Below, in pieces: positions 1 through 7,612 of a stretch of DNA of 14,850 bases. The position numbers and the translations under genes are program-made. The notes below the pieces were generated by a model. The model worked only from the letters and a program-made list of their open reading frames with translations. It was not told the DNA's origin and ran no database searches. Source of the stretch: Pseudomonadota bacterium (GTDB lineage: Bacteria > Pseudomonadota > Alphaproteobacteria > Rhizobiales > Beijerinckiaceae); NCBI GenBank assembly GCA_023423995.1, contig JAFAEL010000048.1, forward strand, positions 1 through 14,850. Direction: 5' to 3'. Every line of letters begins with the position of its first letter. Position 1 is the first letter of the stretch.

Positions 1-117
1 GCGGGCGTGGTTGTAGGCATCCAGGAAGAGCGGCAGATGCGTCCGGAGTTGGTCGTGGCTCTCGTAGTGGTAGCGCTTGACGGTCGCCTCCTTGAGCGTC
101 CGGTTCATTCGCTCGAC
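1..117 (-). pseudogene. IS481-type transposase, C-terminal fragment cut by window edge
   Basis: Read on the minus strand, this stretch gives VERMNRTLKEATVKRYHY followed by a segment with DQLRTHL and FLDAYNHA. That is the C-terminal end of the DDE integrase core of IS481-family transposases, where the family normally has NGQVERMNRT followed by KEATVKR. The match begins abruptly at the V-E-R codons (about 117). Upstream codons stay open to a TGA at 181-183 but do not look like the family, so the 5' part of the gene is missing. The frame runs off the left edge of the window, so the C-terminus may continue outside. It is probably a relic left by a deletion or rearrangement. The family call is from remembered motifs. 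Confidence 0.75.
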
Positions 118-213
118 CCCGGCCTTCATCCTGGGCTCAAAACACCTAGTGGGCTTCGCGACGATGCGCGGGCGCCAAGCTCAGTGTCCAACCTTTGCTC
201 TCCGGGTCCCGCC

Positions 214-2613
214 TCACCCCGCGAGTTCGGGCGCGCCCGCGCGCCCGGGCGTTCCTCCGATGACAATACCACGGTGTTCGGCTGCCTGCATGGCCGCGAG
301 CATGAGCCGATTCTTAATGGCACGCTCGGAGGACGCGGCATCATGGCGGAAGCGGGCGGCCACTTCGACCATGATCGCCGTGTCGGTCAGAAGCGTGACC
401 CCGATGTCGGTCCGATCGGGCGCGACGTCTTCATCCTCGGAGAAGATGCGGCGCAGATCTTCCACGAAGCCGTCGATTTCCGACGCGGTGGCACCGTAGG
501 CGATCCGAATCTTCGTCTCGAAGAGCCGATCGACCGTTCGCCCCCAATTGTTGATGGACGCGTCGGTTAGCTTCCCGTTCGGAACGACGATCTGCGTATC
601 CTCAGCGGTCCGAACCCGGGTGGACCGCACTCCGACGTGTTCGACACGTCCCTTGATGTCACCCGCCGTGATCAAGTCTCCCTTCTTGAACGGGCGGTCC
701 GCAACGAGGATGCCGGCTCCGAAGAGGTTGGCCAGCGTCTCCTTCGAGGCGATCGCGACCGCGAGGCCGCCAAGGCCTAGCCCCGCGAGGACCCCATTCG
801 TCGGGATTGCGAACTGGGTCGCGATGTAGGTCGCGGCGGCAACGATCAGGCCTATCCGGACCGCACCGGACATCAGCGTGATGGTCATGTCGTCGAGGGT
901 CGACAGCGTACGCCGCGCCTCCTTCATGAGGCCGCTGGCTAGTATGTTGATGACGTGCCAACCCGCCCAGGTCCCGAAGAGGCCGATCACCAAGGCGTGC
1001 ACGGGTGCCGTGAACTGTCTGACCTCCTCCGGCCAGCCAAAAAGCGGGATCAGCAGCTTGAAGAGAGATGCCGCGATGGCGACACAGATCGGCCACTGCA
1101 GGGCTCCTTCGGCGGCGACGACCTTCCTGCCACCCCACCAGCGAAGGACCCCGAGCAGGAGCAGCGTGATCGGCGCGGCAACGGCCAAGCATGCAAGCGC
1201 CCCGATCACGCCTGCAATGATCTGCCAGCGCTCAAGGGGACCGACTGGCTCCATGAGGCTCGGCGCCCACGACCTGATCCATGACCGCCTCGCGAAAAAA
1301 GTGGAGTGCGGCCCGTCAAGAATGGCGGATTCGGGGGGTGGCAGTGCCTCGACGGCGCCGTAGAGCGGTCGTGCTGTCCTCAGCGTCTCCGCCGTGAACC
1401 GCCAGGCCACTGCCTTGTCGGGGCCCTCCATCGGCGCGATCTCAATATTGCCCAAGGGGTGAGAGAAGACCACGAAGGGCTGCCGGTCCTCGGGATCGTT
1501 CGGGATCTCCTGAGGTTCCGCGCTGCTGACCCGATCCAGGATCGCCTTCAGATACTGCGCCGCTAGATCGGCCTCGTAGGTTCGGGTCGCCGCAAAAAGC
1601 TGCGAGCTATCCAGCGTGTCGAGCACGCGCGCCCGCCCTTCACCATCCCAGGTTGCGAAGGCGGATTGGAACGCCGTCATCGTGTCGCGAGCGGTGCGAA
1701 GTTTCAGGTAGGCCGATGGCTCCGGCTGCCGCCCGCCGAAAGGTGCGAGAAGCGCCGTCCGCGATGCGGCGAGGGCGGTGTCGTCAGGAACCAGGATCGA
1801 CCATTGTCCATGCGCATCGCGCACGAGGTCGAGCGGGAGCGCGACATCGGTCCCCGCCTGGCGGAGCTTCGTCGAGAACCGGTCGGCTTCGAGTGGCTCG
1901 CCCGGAAATTCCCAGATCTGGAACGTCATCAGGCTGACGAGGTCGAAAAGCTGGCGCGCAAGACGCACCTTCTGGCCTTGCGGCTCAGCCTCCGGTCGGT
2001 GTCGGAAATCGAGGGTCGTCACGGCGGCCCCGATCGCCTCGTCCAGACCGGCCTTCGCGAGATTTCCGGATTTCACGAAGGTGCGGATCGCCTCGCGAAC
2101 GGAGGAACGGTTGACGGAAACGGACGGGGCGGTACCGTTTGCCCTTCCCCCGCTCCACCATTCCCCATTGCCGTACCGGCCCACGAAGGATCGTCGGTCG
2201 GGAGCCATCGTGAAGATGAAGGATCCCGAGCGCGCCCCTTCGGTCCACCGCCCCTCGAGAGTGGTATCGGTGGCGCGCCCAGTCACCTCGCCGGCATACA
2301 GCGGGTAGGTTCCGGTCACCCGGTCTCCGGACTGTTGCAGGATCATGCGCGCGCCGCCGTCGCGCCACTTAGTTGACCACGAACCCGACCAGTTCAGCTC
2401 CGCGGCGGACGGACCTCCCGCCGAAAGGATAGCGAGGATCCCGATCACAAGCGCGACCGTCCTCGGACACTTCGGTTTCGTCCCCCGCGAGCGCTCCCAC
2501 TGGAGTGCTCCACCGTTCCTGAACGCTGGGCCTTCTGGACCTGCCGCCCGTTCAACATGCTCCTGGTCGATCAGCCTCAAGGGTCCTTGCTGTCCGGTGC
2601 GAGCAGGGCGCAA
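214..2613 (-). CDS. MscS-family mechanosensitive ion channel with N-terminal periplasmic domain
   Basis: This 799-residue frame encodes a large inner-membrane channel of the small-conductance mechanosensitive type, which releases solutes on hypo-osmotic shock. A hydrophobic export segment lies near residues 52-70. It is followed by a beta-rich stretch (about 73-157) with WSGSW, GDRVTGTYP, LEGRW and a SGSFIFTM-like strand, then a long periplasmic region. Hydrophobic helices lie near 463-490, 507-525, 537-560 and 583-600. The Gly/Ala-rich pore helix is near 605-635 (GLGLGGLAVAIASKETLANL) and leads into the MscS beta domain (FKKGD, IVVPNGKL, NNWGR) and an alpha/beta C-terminus. Family assignment is firm from the pore motif. 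The ATG at 2613 gives about 50 residues before the export signal, which is long; no in-frame ATG lies closer, so the true start is uncertain. It lies downstream of and collinear with the secreted-protein operon, separated by an IS91 relic, so it may once have been its last gene. Confidence 0.88.
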   Translation of the reverse strand: MRPARTGQQGPLRLIDQEHVERAAGPEGPAFRNGGALQWERSRGTKPKCPRTVALVIGILAILSAGGPSAAELNWSGSWSTKWRDGGARMILQQSGDRVTGTYPLYAGEVTGRATDTTLEGRWTEGARSGSFIFTMAPDRRSFVGRYGNGEWWSGGRANGTAPSVSVNRSSVREAIRTFVKSGNLAKAGLDEAIGAAVTTLDFRHRPEAEPQGQKVRLARQLFDLVSLMTFQIWEFPGEPLEADRFSTKLRQAGTDVALPLDLVRDAHGQWSILVPDDTALAASRTALLAPFGGRQPEPSAYLKLRTARDTMTAFQSAFATWDGEGRARVLDTLDSSQLFAATRTYEADLAAQYLKAILDRVSSAEPQEIPNDPEDRQPFVVFSHPLGNIEIAPMEGPDKAVAWRFTAETLRTARPLYGAVEALPPPESAILDGPHSTFFARRSWIRSWAPSLMEPVGPLERWQIIAGVIGALACLAVAAPITLLLLGVLRWWGGRKVVAAEGALQWPICVAIAASLFKLLIPLFGWPEEVRQFTAPVHALVIGLFGTWAGWHVINILASGLMKEARRTLSTLDDMTITLMSGAVRIGLIVAAATYIATQFAIPTNGVLAGLGLGGLAVAIASKETLANLFGAGILVADRPFKKGDLITAGDIKGRVEHVGVRSTRVRTAEDTQIVVPNGKLTDASINNWGRTVDRLFETKIRIAYGATASEIDGFVEDLRRIFSEDEDVAPDRTDIGVTLLTDTAIMVEVAARFRHDAASSERAIKNRLMLAAMQAAEHRGIVIGGTPGRAGAPELAG

Positions 2614-2798
2614 GGCGGGCCTCCGCAGTCGATCCGCTAGGAACAGTGCTGGTGCCGGAAGGTTTCGTCCTGGCCTTCCATCTTGCCGCTCGGTAAAGAA
2701 GGGAACCGACCTCCGGCCAACGCGGGAGAGCTTTCGGGTTCGCCCGCAAAGACGTTCCAGGGCAGCGACGCTTCAATCCCACTACTGACCCGGGCTGA
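2614..2798. other. Spacer without recognisable gene between MscS gene and IS91 relic
   Basis: No convincing coding frame of its own is visible. Minus-strand open frames crossing it extend into the IS91 relic and show no family motif. I see no clear promoter or terminator. It presumably carries the upstream signals of the MscS-type gene, together with debris from the insertion that brought in the transposase fragment. Confidence 0.4.
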
Positions 2799-3056
2799 GC
2801 GGCGCGCGCTGACACGCTCACCACGATCGCGGCAGAGCCGGAGCATCTCGGGGGCATGATCGGCCTCACTGCCGTGCTCCACACCTGGGGCTCGGCGATG
2901 ACCCACCATCCACACGTCCACATCATCGTGCCGGACGACGGGCTGTCGCCCAACGGGTCGCGCTGGATCGCATGTCGGCCGGGCTTCTTCCTGCCCGTGT
3001 GAGTCCTCTTCCGCCTGTTCAGACGGCTCTTCCTCGATCGGCGCCGCGGCCGAGAC
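2799..3056 (+). pseudogene. IS91-type transposase remnant with internal stop
   Basis: The plus frame starting near 2799 reads ADTLTTIAAEPEHL, then IGLTAVLHTWGSAMTHHPHV with VHIIVP and GSRWIACRPGFFLPV. The HTWGSALTHHPHVH block is the HxH-containing signature of the rolling-circle (Y2-type) transposases of IS91/IS801 elements. A TGA at 3000-3002 interrupts the frame just after FFLPV. The continuation VLFRLFRRLFL is the expected next part of the family (usually RVLSRLFRRLFLE), so the stop is a nonsense change in an originally continuous gene. A second stop follows at 3057, and a TGA at 2796 closes the frame upstream. Only about 85 codons of a roughly 400-codon gene remain, so it cannot be active. 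It sits between the MscS-type gene and the peptidoglycan-binding protein gene. Confidence 0.85.
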
Positions 3057-3240
3057 TGATTCTCTGATGCCGGACACGGACACAACAAACGAAGCTCCGC
3101 CGTAATGGGCGCGTCCGGCCTGGAATGGGCCGGCGCCCGCCACCGGCGGCGTCTCCTCGCCGCACTCATCGGCTACCTGACCTACACTGGCCTGACCGCG
3201 GCGGAGGGGCCCGCGCATATTGAGGTCCGGACGGGCTGGA

Positions 3241-5094
3241 TCACGGTGCCGGCGATGCTCGTTCCGCGACCACGAGCTGGTATTCGAGTGACACCGGCCT
3301 CATCCAGTCGTCCGGAAGCGACAGGTAGCGATCGAGAACAAGTTTGACGGCAGCAGCCTCTGCCCCACTCGCGCCGGGCAGGGCCGCGATCTCGCGCTGG
3401 AAATCCGGCACGGCGGACTTCAGGCGCTGGACGCGCTCGTGCCAGAAGCGGCGGAGCGCCTCCTTGATGGCCACCGTGTCCCGATACCGCGAGAACTTGG
3501 CGTCGAACGACGACAGCCACTCGGCGGTCGCGGCGAGCCCCCTCTGCCCCTCGGGCGTCTGCTGGAGGGAAAGGAGGTCGCCATCGGCAAGCTCGCGCAG
3601 CACCGCGTTCTGCCAGTCGGACCGGGCATTATTCATCCGCTCCGCGCTCGCCTTGTCCAGAAGCCCGAGCTTCGCCTTCTCGGTCTCGAACAGCGCGTCG
3701 ACGGCGCCGATCCCGTCGAAGCTCCTTGCCTGCCGGTTCATCGCCTCGAGGATCGGGCCGGCCAGGCGTTCCGCCATGACGGCCCTGCGGGCACTCAGCT
3801 CGGCTGCATAGCCGGCTTTCTCGGCCGAGCTCAGGCGCTCGAACCAAGCCTCCTTCCCGTCGAGAATGGCATTGATCTTCACGAGCAGGTCGTCGCCGTC
3901 CTGCGCAGCGGCGAGGTCGGCGATGTTCGCCTTGCCTGCTGCCGCGACGATCGCCGTGAGGCTGTCGGTGAGTTGCTGCCGCAACTTCGCCTGCTCGCCC
4001 GGCCACAGAAGGTGCCCGCTCCCGTCCAGGACACCTTCGAGCTCGCCGAGCCGAGCTTCCAGCGCGCCGAAGGCCGGGCGCGGCCTCTTCTGGCTGCGAT
4101 CGATCTCGGCCAAGCCGTCGCGGAGCCGGTTGCGCGCCTCCCGCTGGCTCTGGACGACATAGGTGACCGATATCGATCCGAAGCTCGTGAGATTGGACCT
4201 GTTGAGCGGACGGTCGAAGATGGGCGCTCCCTGGAAGCGCTGCTCGAAGAGGGGATCGCGGCGACACGTCGAGCGAAGGCTCTCGGAGATCATTTGTCGC
4301 CGGTCCTCGGGCAGCCGGTCGAACTGCACGCCGAAGGCCGCGACGAAGCTGTCGTCGCCATAAAGCAGCGCGGCCTTGCCATAGACTCCGGTCACGCGAT
4401 TGAGATCGGGAATGCCGAATTCCGATTTCAGGCGGTTCGCCCAGGTGACCAGGGCCTCGCAGCGCTGGCGCTGGTCCGCGGCGCGGAAGAAAGCGCCGCC
4501 GTCGGACGCGACCGCGCTCGGCAGGTTGCGGAAACGAGGATCGTGCTTCCCCAGAGTCGCGGGCCGGCATTCCTGAGCTGGAAACCTCAGCTCGGCGCCA
4601 CTTCCGTCGGCGGCAAGCGCGGCGAGGAAGTGCCTGATATGCGGCGTGAGGATGCCCAGGCGGACATTCCTGGAGACCGCGAACCGATAGGCCTGCTCCG
4701 CGGCATCGTACTCACCGACGAGGTCGATGCTTAGCGAACCGCTCTCCAGGTGCGCCTTCGGAAACTGGTCCAGCGTCGCCTGGTACCGTCCGTCGGCAGC
4801 GGCCTCCACGGTTAGGAAGCTGTCGCTCGCCTCGTTCCGGCCGCAGGCGATCGGTCCGCGCCAACGGCCGAGGATCGGGTCATCGTGATTCTTCTCGCCG
4901 GCTCCAGGCTTTGCCGCGACCGACCGCGGGGCAGCGCCGGCTCTGGCGGCCGTGCCGGACTGCGCCTCGTCGGCCTTCTTGCGGGCGGCCATTTCCTTGA
5001 GGGTGGTGGCCTGTTCCGGGGTGAACCGCCCGGTCTGGCGATGTCCGAGATCGCCCTGGAAGCGGCGCACCGCCCGGATCGCAAGGGAGACCAT
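3241..5094 (-). CDS. C-terminal part of exported peptidoglycan-binding-domain protein (frameshifted gene)
   Basis: This 617-codon frame is the larger part of a gene broken by a frameshift. Its first residues (LAIRAVRRFQGDLG, then TGRFTPEQ) are the second half of a peptidoglycan-binding (PGBD type 1) domain whose first half is encoded in another frame just upstream. A charged linker follows. Next comes a probable beta domain (about residues 73-180) beginning ILGRWRGPIACGR and closing around PAQECRPATL. The rest is a long, mostly helical region rich in Ala, Leu, Glu and Arg (for example EARLGELEGVL), ending in VSLEYQLVVAERASP. I recognise no enzyme motif in the C-terminal two thirds. The ATG at 5094 overlaps the break and is probably not the natural start. 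With the frame restored the product would be about 784 residues, exported, and likely bound to the cell wall or periplasmic murein. It is the third gene of a minus-strand operon. Confidence 0.7.
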   Translation of the reverse strand: MVSLAIRAVRRFQGDLGHRQTGRFTPEQATTLKEMAARKKADEAQSGTAARAGAAPRSVAAKPGAGEKNHDDPILGRWRGPIACGRNEASDSFLTVEAAADGRYQATLDQFPKAHLESGSLSIDLVGEYDAAEQAYRFAVSRNVRLGILTPHIRHFLAALAADGSGAELRFPAQECRPATLGKHDPRFRNLPSAVASDGGAFFRAADQRQRCEALVTWANRLKSEFGIPDLNRVTGVYGKAALLYGDDSFVAAFGVQFDRLPEDRRQMISESLRSTCRRDPLFEQRFQGAPIFDRPLNRSNLTSFGSISVTYVVQSQREARNRLRDGLAEIDRSQKRPRPAFGALEARLGELEGVLDGSGHLLWPGEQAKLRQQLTDSLTAIVAAAGKANIADLAAAQDGDDLLVKINAILDGKEAWFERLSSAEKAGYAAELSARRAVMAERLAGPILEAMNRQARSFDGIGAVDALFETEKAKLGLLDKASAERMNNARSDWQNAVLRELADGDLLSLQQTPEGQRGLAATAEWLSSFDAKFSRYRDTVAIKEALRRFWHERVQRLKSAVPDFQREIAALPGASGAEAAAVKLVLDRYLSLPDDWMRPVSLEYQLVVAERASPAP

Positions 5095-5594
5095 GTGTCG
5101 GAGACCGGCCCCTGATAGTAGCCGGCCGCGACCAGCGCCTCCTGAAGGGCGAGCGCGCCTTGGTCGGGCGGGGAGGGATTGGCCGGGTTCGCCAGGAGCG
5201 TCGGGGTGCCGGACGGCGCAAGCAGCACGCGGATCTGTCGGGCGGTTAGAACGCCGGTCGGCGGAAGACCCCTTTCCTTCTGGAAGCGCGCGATCGCGTC
5301 GCGCACGTCCGGCCCGAGAACACCCTCGATCGCGCCCCGGTAATAGCCTCCGGACGCCAGGGCCGACTGGATGCTCTTGTTGTCCTCGATCTCCTGGGGG
5401 CTCGACGGAGCGGCACCGGAAGGGTTCGCGAAGGGTGGGGCCCGCGGCGCCCGCCGCTGCTGGCCGATGGCCTGTTCAAGCGCCCCGAACCCGAACTTCA
5501 ACAGGTCCGCCGGCACCGCCTGCGCATGCGCCTCCGCGGATGGCAGAAGCGCGACGGCGCAGAGGGCGGGCAGGGAAGGGCGGGGGCGAGGCAT
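5085..5594 (-). pseudogene. N-terminal part of the same peptidoglycan-binding protein, up to the frameshift
   Basis: The ATG at 5594 lies 14 bases after the stop of the upstream gene, preceded by GAGAAGGA, and begins a signal peptide (LCAVALLPSAEAHAQA, cut near residue 25). After a Pro-rich linker comes a complete peptidoglycan-binding domain at about residues 72-125 (IQSALASGGYYRGAIEG, GPDVRDAIARFQ, GLPPTGVLT). A second one starts with LALQEALVAAGYYQGPVSDT and then loses sense. Shifting frame at the short C run (minus strand; 5085-5087) gives SDTWSPLAIRAVRRFQG, an uninterrupted second domain. One lost C therefore explains the break. The open frame itself continues to 4812 but codes for nothing family-like beyond the shift. 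The change could be a real mutation, an assembly error or, less likely, programmed frameshifting. Confidence 0.7.
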
Positions 5595-5608
5595 CGTCCT
5601 TCTCGCGG

Positions 5609-6622
5609 CTAGGATTCGCGAATGCAGGCCCTGACGACCTCGCTGATCTGGGGCCGGCCTCGAGCCACCTGAACGAGCTGGTCGAAGTTCTGGCCGATCG
5701 TCTCCCAATCCGCGTCCGCCACGTCGCGCGCCTTTAGCCCAGTCAGGACGCAGTCGCAGAACGGTTCCTCAGCATAGCGCTTCACGCATTGGGTCCTGAC
5801 CTGGCTGCCGACGCGATCGAGGAAGCGCTTGCGCAAGGCGGGGCCCGGGTCGGTGATCCCCTTGCTGGCCCTGTGCTCGGGGCTCATCAGGGCCGCGAGG
5901 CGGAGGTCGTCCTTCGGGCCGTAATTGGTTCCCGACCGCTCCGTGACCAGGCTCTGGATCCGGGATCTGAGGGCCGACGTGTCGCTGTGGATGCACCCGA
6001 GCTGGCCGAAGATCACGCCCGCATCGTGAACGCCTTCCTCGACATGCTGCTGCAGGGTCTTTGGAGCGCCGTAGGCCTCCGCCATCCTGAAGACGTTGCC
6101 GCTCTTGTAGGCGTTCAGGAACTCCTTCGCCCAGTCGTTCGCGATCGACCAGCCTGCCGCCGAATGGTCGCGCCCGGCCGCGAGCCGGGGTTCCACATAG
6201 CCGATCGCAAGCTCGCTGAAGCCGGACGAGAAGGCGCCGCAGAGCTCCGCCGCGACTGCCAGGTAGGAGAAGACGTATTTGCGGGAGAACGCATCGTCCG
6301 GAACGTCGGCATTCCGCCCCGACAGGAGTGCACGGACGAAGCCCGGATACTTCAGGCCGAGGGTATTCGGCCCGGCTTCAGGGCTTCTCGCGGCCGAGCC
6401 TCCGGGCCGTGGCAGCGGTGCCCGCGCCTGGTTGGGCGCCGCGGCGGGCGGACGCTCCGGCGCGGCGGTCTGGGGCGGCGGCGCGCTGAAGACCGGCGGC
6501 GTCGCGGGCCGGCCGGATCCGTGGAGGATGTCCAGAGCGCTCTGCCCGGCGGCAGGCTGGCGGCTGGCCATGAAGAGGGCCAGGAGGGCAATGGCAAAAG
6601 CCGCGCGTGGGGGGCGGCGCAT
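5609..6622 (-). CDS. Exported Pro-rich, Cys-containing protein of unknown function
   Basis: The ATG at 6622-6620 starts a 337-residue protein and overlaps the TGA of the previous gene by one base (TGATG), a sign of translational coupling. An in-frame ATG further upstream (6856) would lie inside that gene, so I prefer 6622. Residues 1-26 form a clear signal peptide (RAAFAIALLALFMAS, then QPAAGQ), followed by a Pro/Ala-rich linker to about residue 75. The rest is predicted mainly helical, with YPGFVRALLSG and KYVFSYLAVAAELCGAF. There are six Cys in the mature part. A C-terminal block has the pattern TQCVKRY, then FCDC, then a W-containing helix and RACIRES at the end, suggesting disulfide bonding after export. 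I do not recognise a named family. Its position between two other exported proteins points to a periplasmic or surface role. Confidence 0.8.
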   Translation of the reverse strand: MRRPPRAAFAIALLALFMASRQPAAGQSALDILHGSGRPATPPVFSAPPPQTAAPERPPAAAPNQARAPLPRPGGSAARSPEAGPNTLGLKYPGFVRALLSGRNADVPDDAFSRKYVFSYLAVAAELCGAFSSGFSELAIGYVEPRLAAGRDHSAAGWSIANDWAKEFLNAYKSGNVFRMAEAYGAPKTLQQHVEEGVHDAGVIFGQLGCIHSDTSALRSRIQSLVTERSGTNYGPKDDLRLAALMSPEHRASKGITDPGPALRKRFLDRVGSQVRTQCVKRYAEEPFCDCVLTGLKARDVADADWETIGQNFDQLVQVARGRPQISEVVRACIRES

Positions 6623-7518
6623 CACTGCCTGGCTGCCGCTTGCTCGAGGAACCCACCCATGGCCACGAAGAACAGGCCGAGCATGCCGTTCTCCTCGCAG
6701 CCATGCCGGCGGGAGAAGCGCTGGGCGTCTATCTCTCCGATCAGTGGCTGCACGCCGACCTGGGTCGTCTCCTCGTCCGCCGCCGACACTCCGCCGCCGA
6801 ACCGGAACGCTGCCAAAAGCGCGACGGCCTGCGATGAAAGCGCCTCCGGACCGCACTGGCCGATGAGGTTCGTCACGAAAGTGTAGATGTAGGCTCGCGT
6901 CTCAGGCTGGTTGGCGGATGCCGTTGCCGCGACGAAATCGCCCGTCGCGATCTGGCCGAGGACCGGGTGCGTGAAGAGCGCCGGGTTGAAGGAGAGCGCG
7001 CGCGCCCGCTGGCCCGAGGAGATGAAGCCGGCCTTCGCGGCGCGCTCGTGTTCGCGGACGGCCTGCGCGAGTGCCTGATGTCCGGCCTTGACGGCCTCCG
7101 ACATGGGGGCCGGCTTCATCAGCTCCTGCGCCATCGCGCTCAGCACATCGAGCTGCAGGTCCGCTTGGGCCGCGATCGCAGCCGGGTAATCGGCCTGGCG
7201 CGCCCGCTCGAAATGCCGGAGCGCGTCCGTCTTCTTCTCGGTCGCCGCGTAAGCGCGGCCGAGCTGATACACGAAGCGCACTTCGTCGGCCTTCGCCTGC
7301 ATGGCGGCCTGGCAGGCCCTGATCGCGAGGCGAGGCACGATCGCGCCATCGGCGACCCCGTCCGAAACGCGCTGGGGATCGGCCGGGTGGGCGGCCAGGA
7401 GATCGCATTCGTCCACGTCGTCGAGCACGGATTGAGCTCTCGACGGATGAGCGAGCAGGGTGGCGACGATCCCAAGCGCCACGAGTAAACCAAAAGAAGT
7501 ATGCGCCGATCGCGCCAC
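6622..7518 (-). CDS. Exported TPR/Sel1-like repeat protein
   Basis: A GTG start at 7518-7516 is chosen because GGAGAG lies six bases upstream and the product then begins with a good signal peptide (FGLLVALGIVATLLAH, cut near SRAQS). The 298-residue protein continues with CDLLAAHPADPQRVSDG, then AIRACQAAM, then RFVYQLGRAYAATEKKTDAL and HFERARQADYPAA. This is the style of TPR/Sel1-like helical repeats seen in exported alphaproteobacterial proteins that often sit beside caspase-like or peptidoglycan-binding proteins. The C-terminal half has no motif I can name and holds two further Cys (GQCGPEA, RHGCEEN). It is the first gene of the minus-strand operon and overlaps the next by one base. It likely acts as a protein-protein interaction module in the periplasm; no catalytic residues are evident. 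Confidence 0.78.
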   Translation of the reverse strand: MARSAHTSFGLLVALGIVATLLAHPSRAQSVLDDVDECDLLAAHPADPQRVSDGVADGAIVPRLAIRACQAAMQAKADEVRFVYQLGRAYAATEKKTDALRHFERARQADYPAAIAAQADLQLDVLSAMAQELMKPAPMSEAVKAGHQALAQAVREHERAAKAGFISSGQRARALSFNPALFTHPVLGQIATGDFVAATASANQPETRAYIYTFVTNLIGQCGPEALSSQAVALLAAFRFGGGVSAADEETTQVGVQPLIGEIDAQRFSRRHGCEENGMLGLFFVAMGGFLEQAAARQ

Positions 7519-7612
7519 AATAGGCTCTCCGATCAGAAGGGACTAGACGCTTTCAAATCCATTCTGGCCAGCATATCGTACTCTGACAACCTACCCGATC
7601 GGAGTACGGGCG
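7519..7612. promoter_or_regulatory. Divergent upstream region of the secreted-protein operon and the HSS/SGHY-domain gene
   Basis: These 94 bases separate two diverging genes and must hold both promoters if each is transcribed from here. The Shine-Dalgarno regions mirror one another: GATCGGAG precedes the GTG of the minus operon and also the ATG of the plus gene (near 7588-7595). I cannot assign a convincing -35/-10 pair on either strand. The arrangement suggests coordinated expression of the two transcripts. Confidence 0.45.

Noticed and set aside
1666..2376. Plus-strand 236-codon open frame inside the MscS-type gene
   Set aside because: Antisense to the periplasmic part of the channel; composition typical of a GC-rich shadow frame.
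2637..3218. Minus-strand 193-codon open frame between the MscS gene and the operon
   Set aside because: It overlaps the IS91 transposase homology on the opposite strand and shows no family-like segment.
3439..4734. Plus-strand 431-codon open frame opposite the PGBD-protein gene
   Set aside because: It is a shadow of the minus-strand gene in high-GC DNA: low-complexity Arg/Leu/Gly composition, no motif, and the opposite strand has clear PGBD homology and operon logic.
5789..6886. Plus-strand 365-codon open frame opposite the Cys-containing protein gene
   Set aside because: It lies antisense to two coupled genes with good signal peptides, and its own translation is Arg/Gly-rich without recognisable features.
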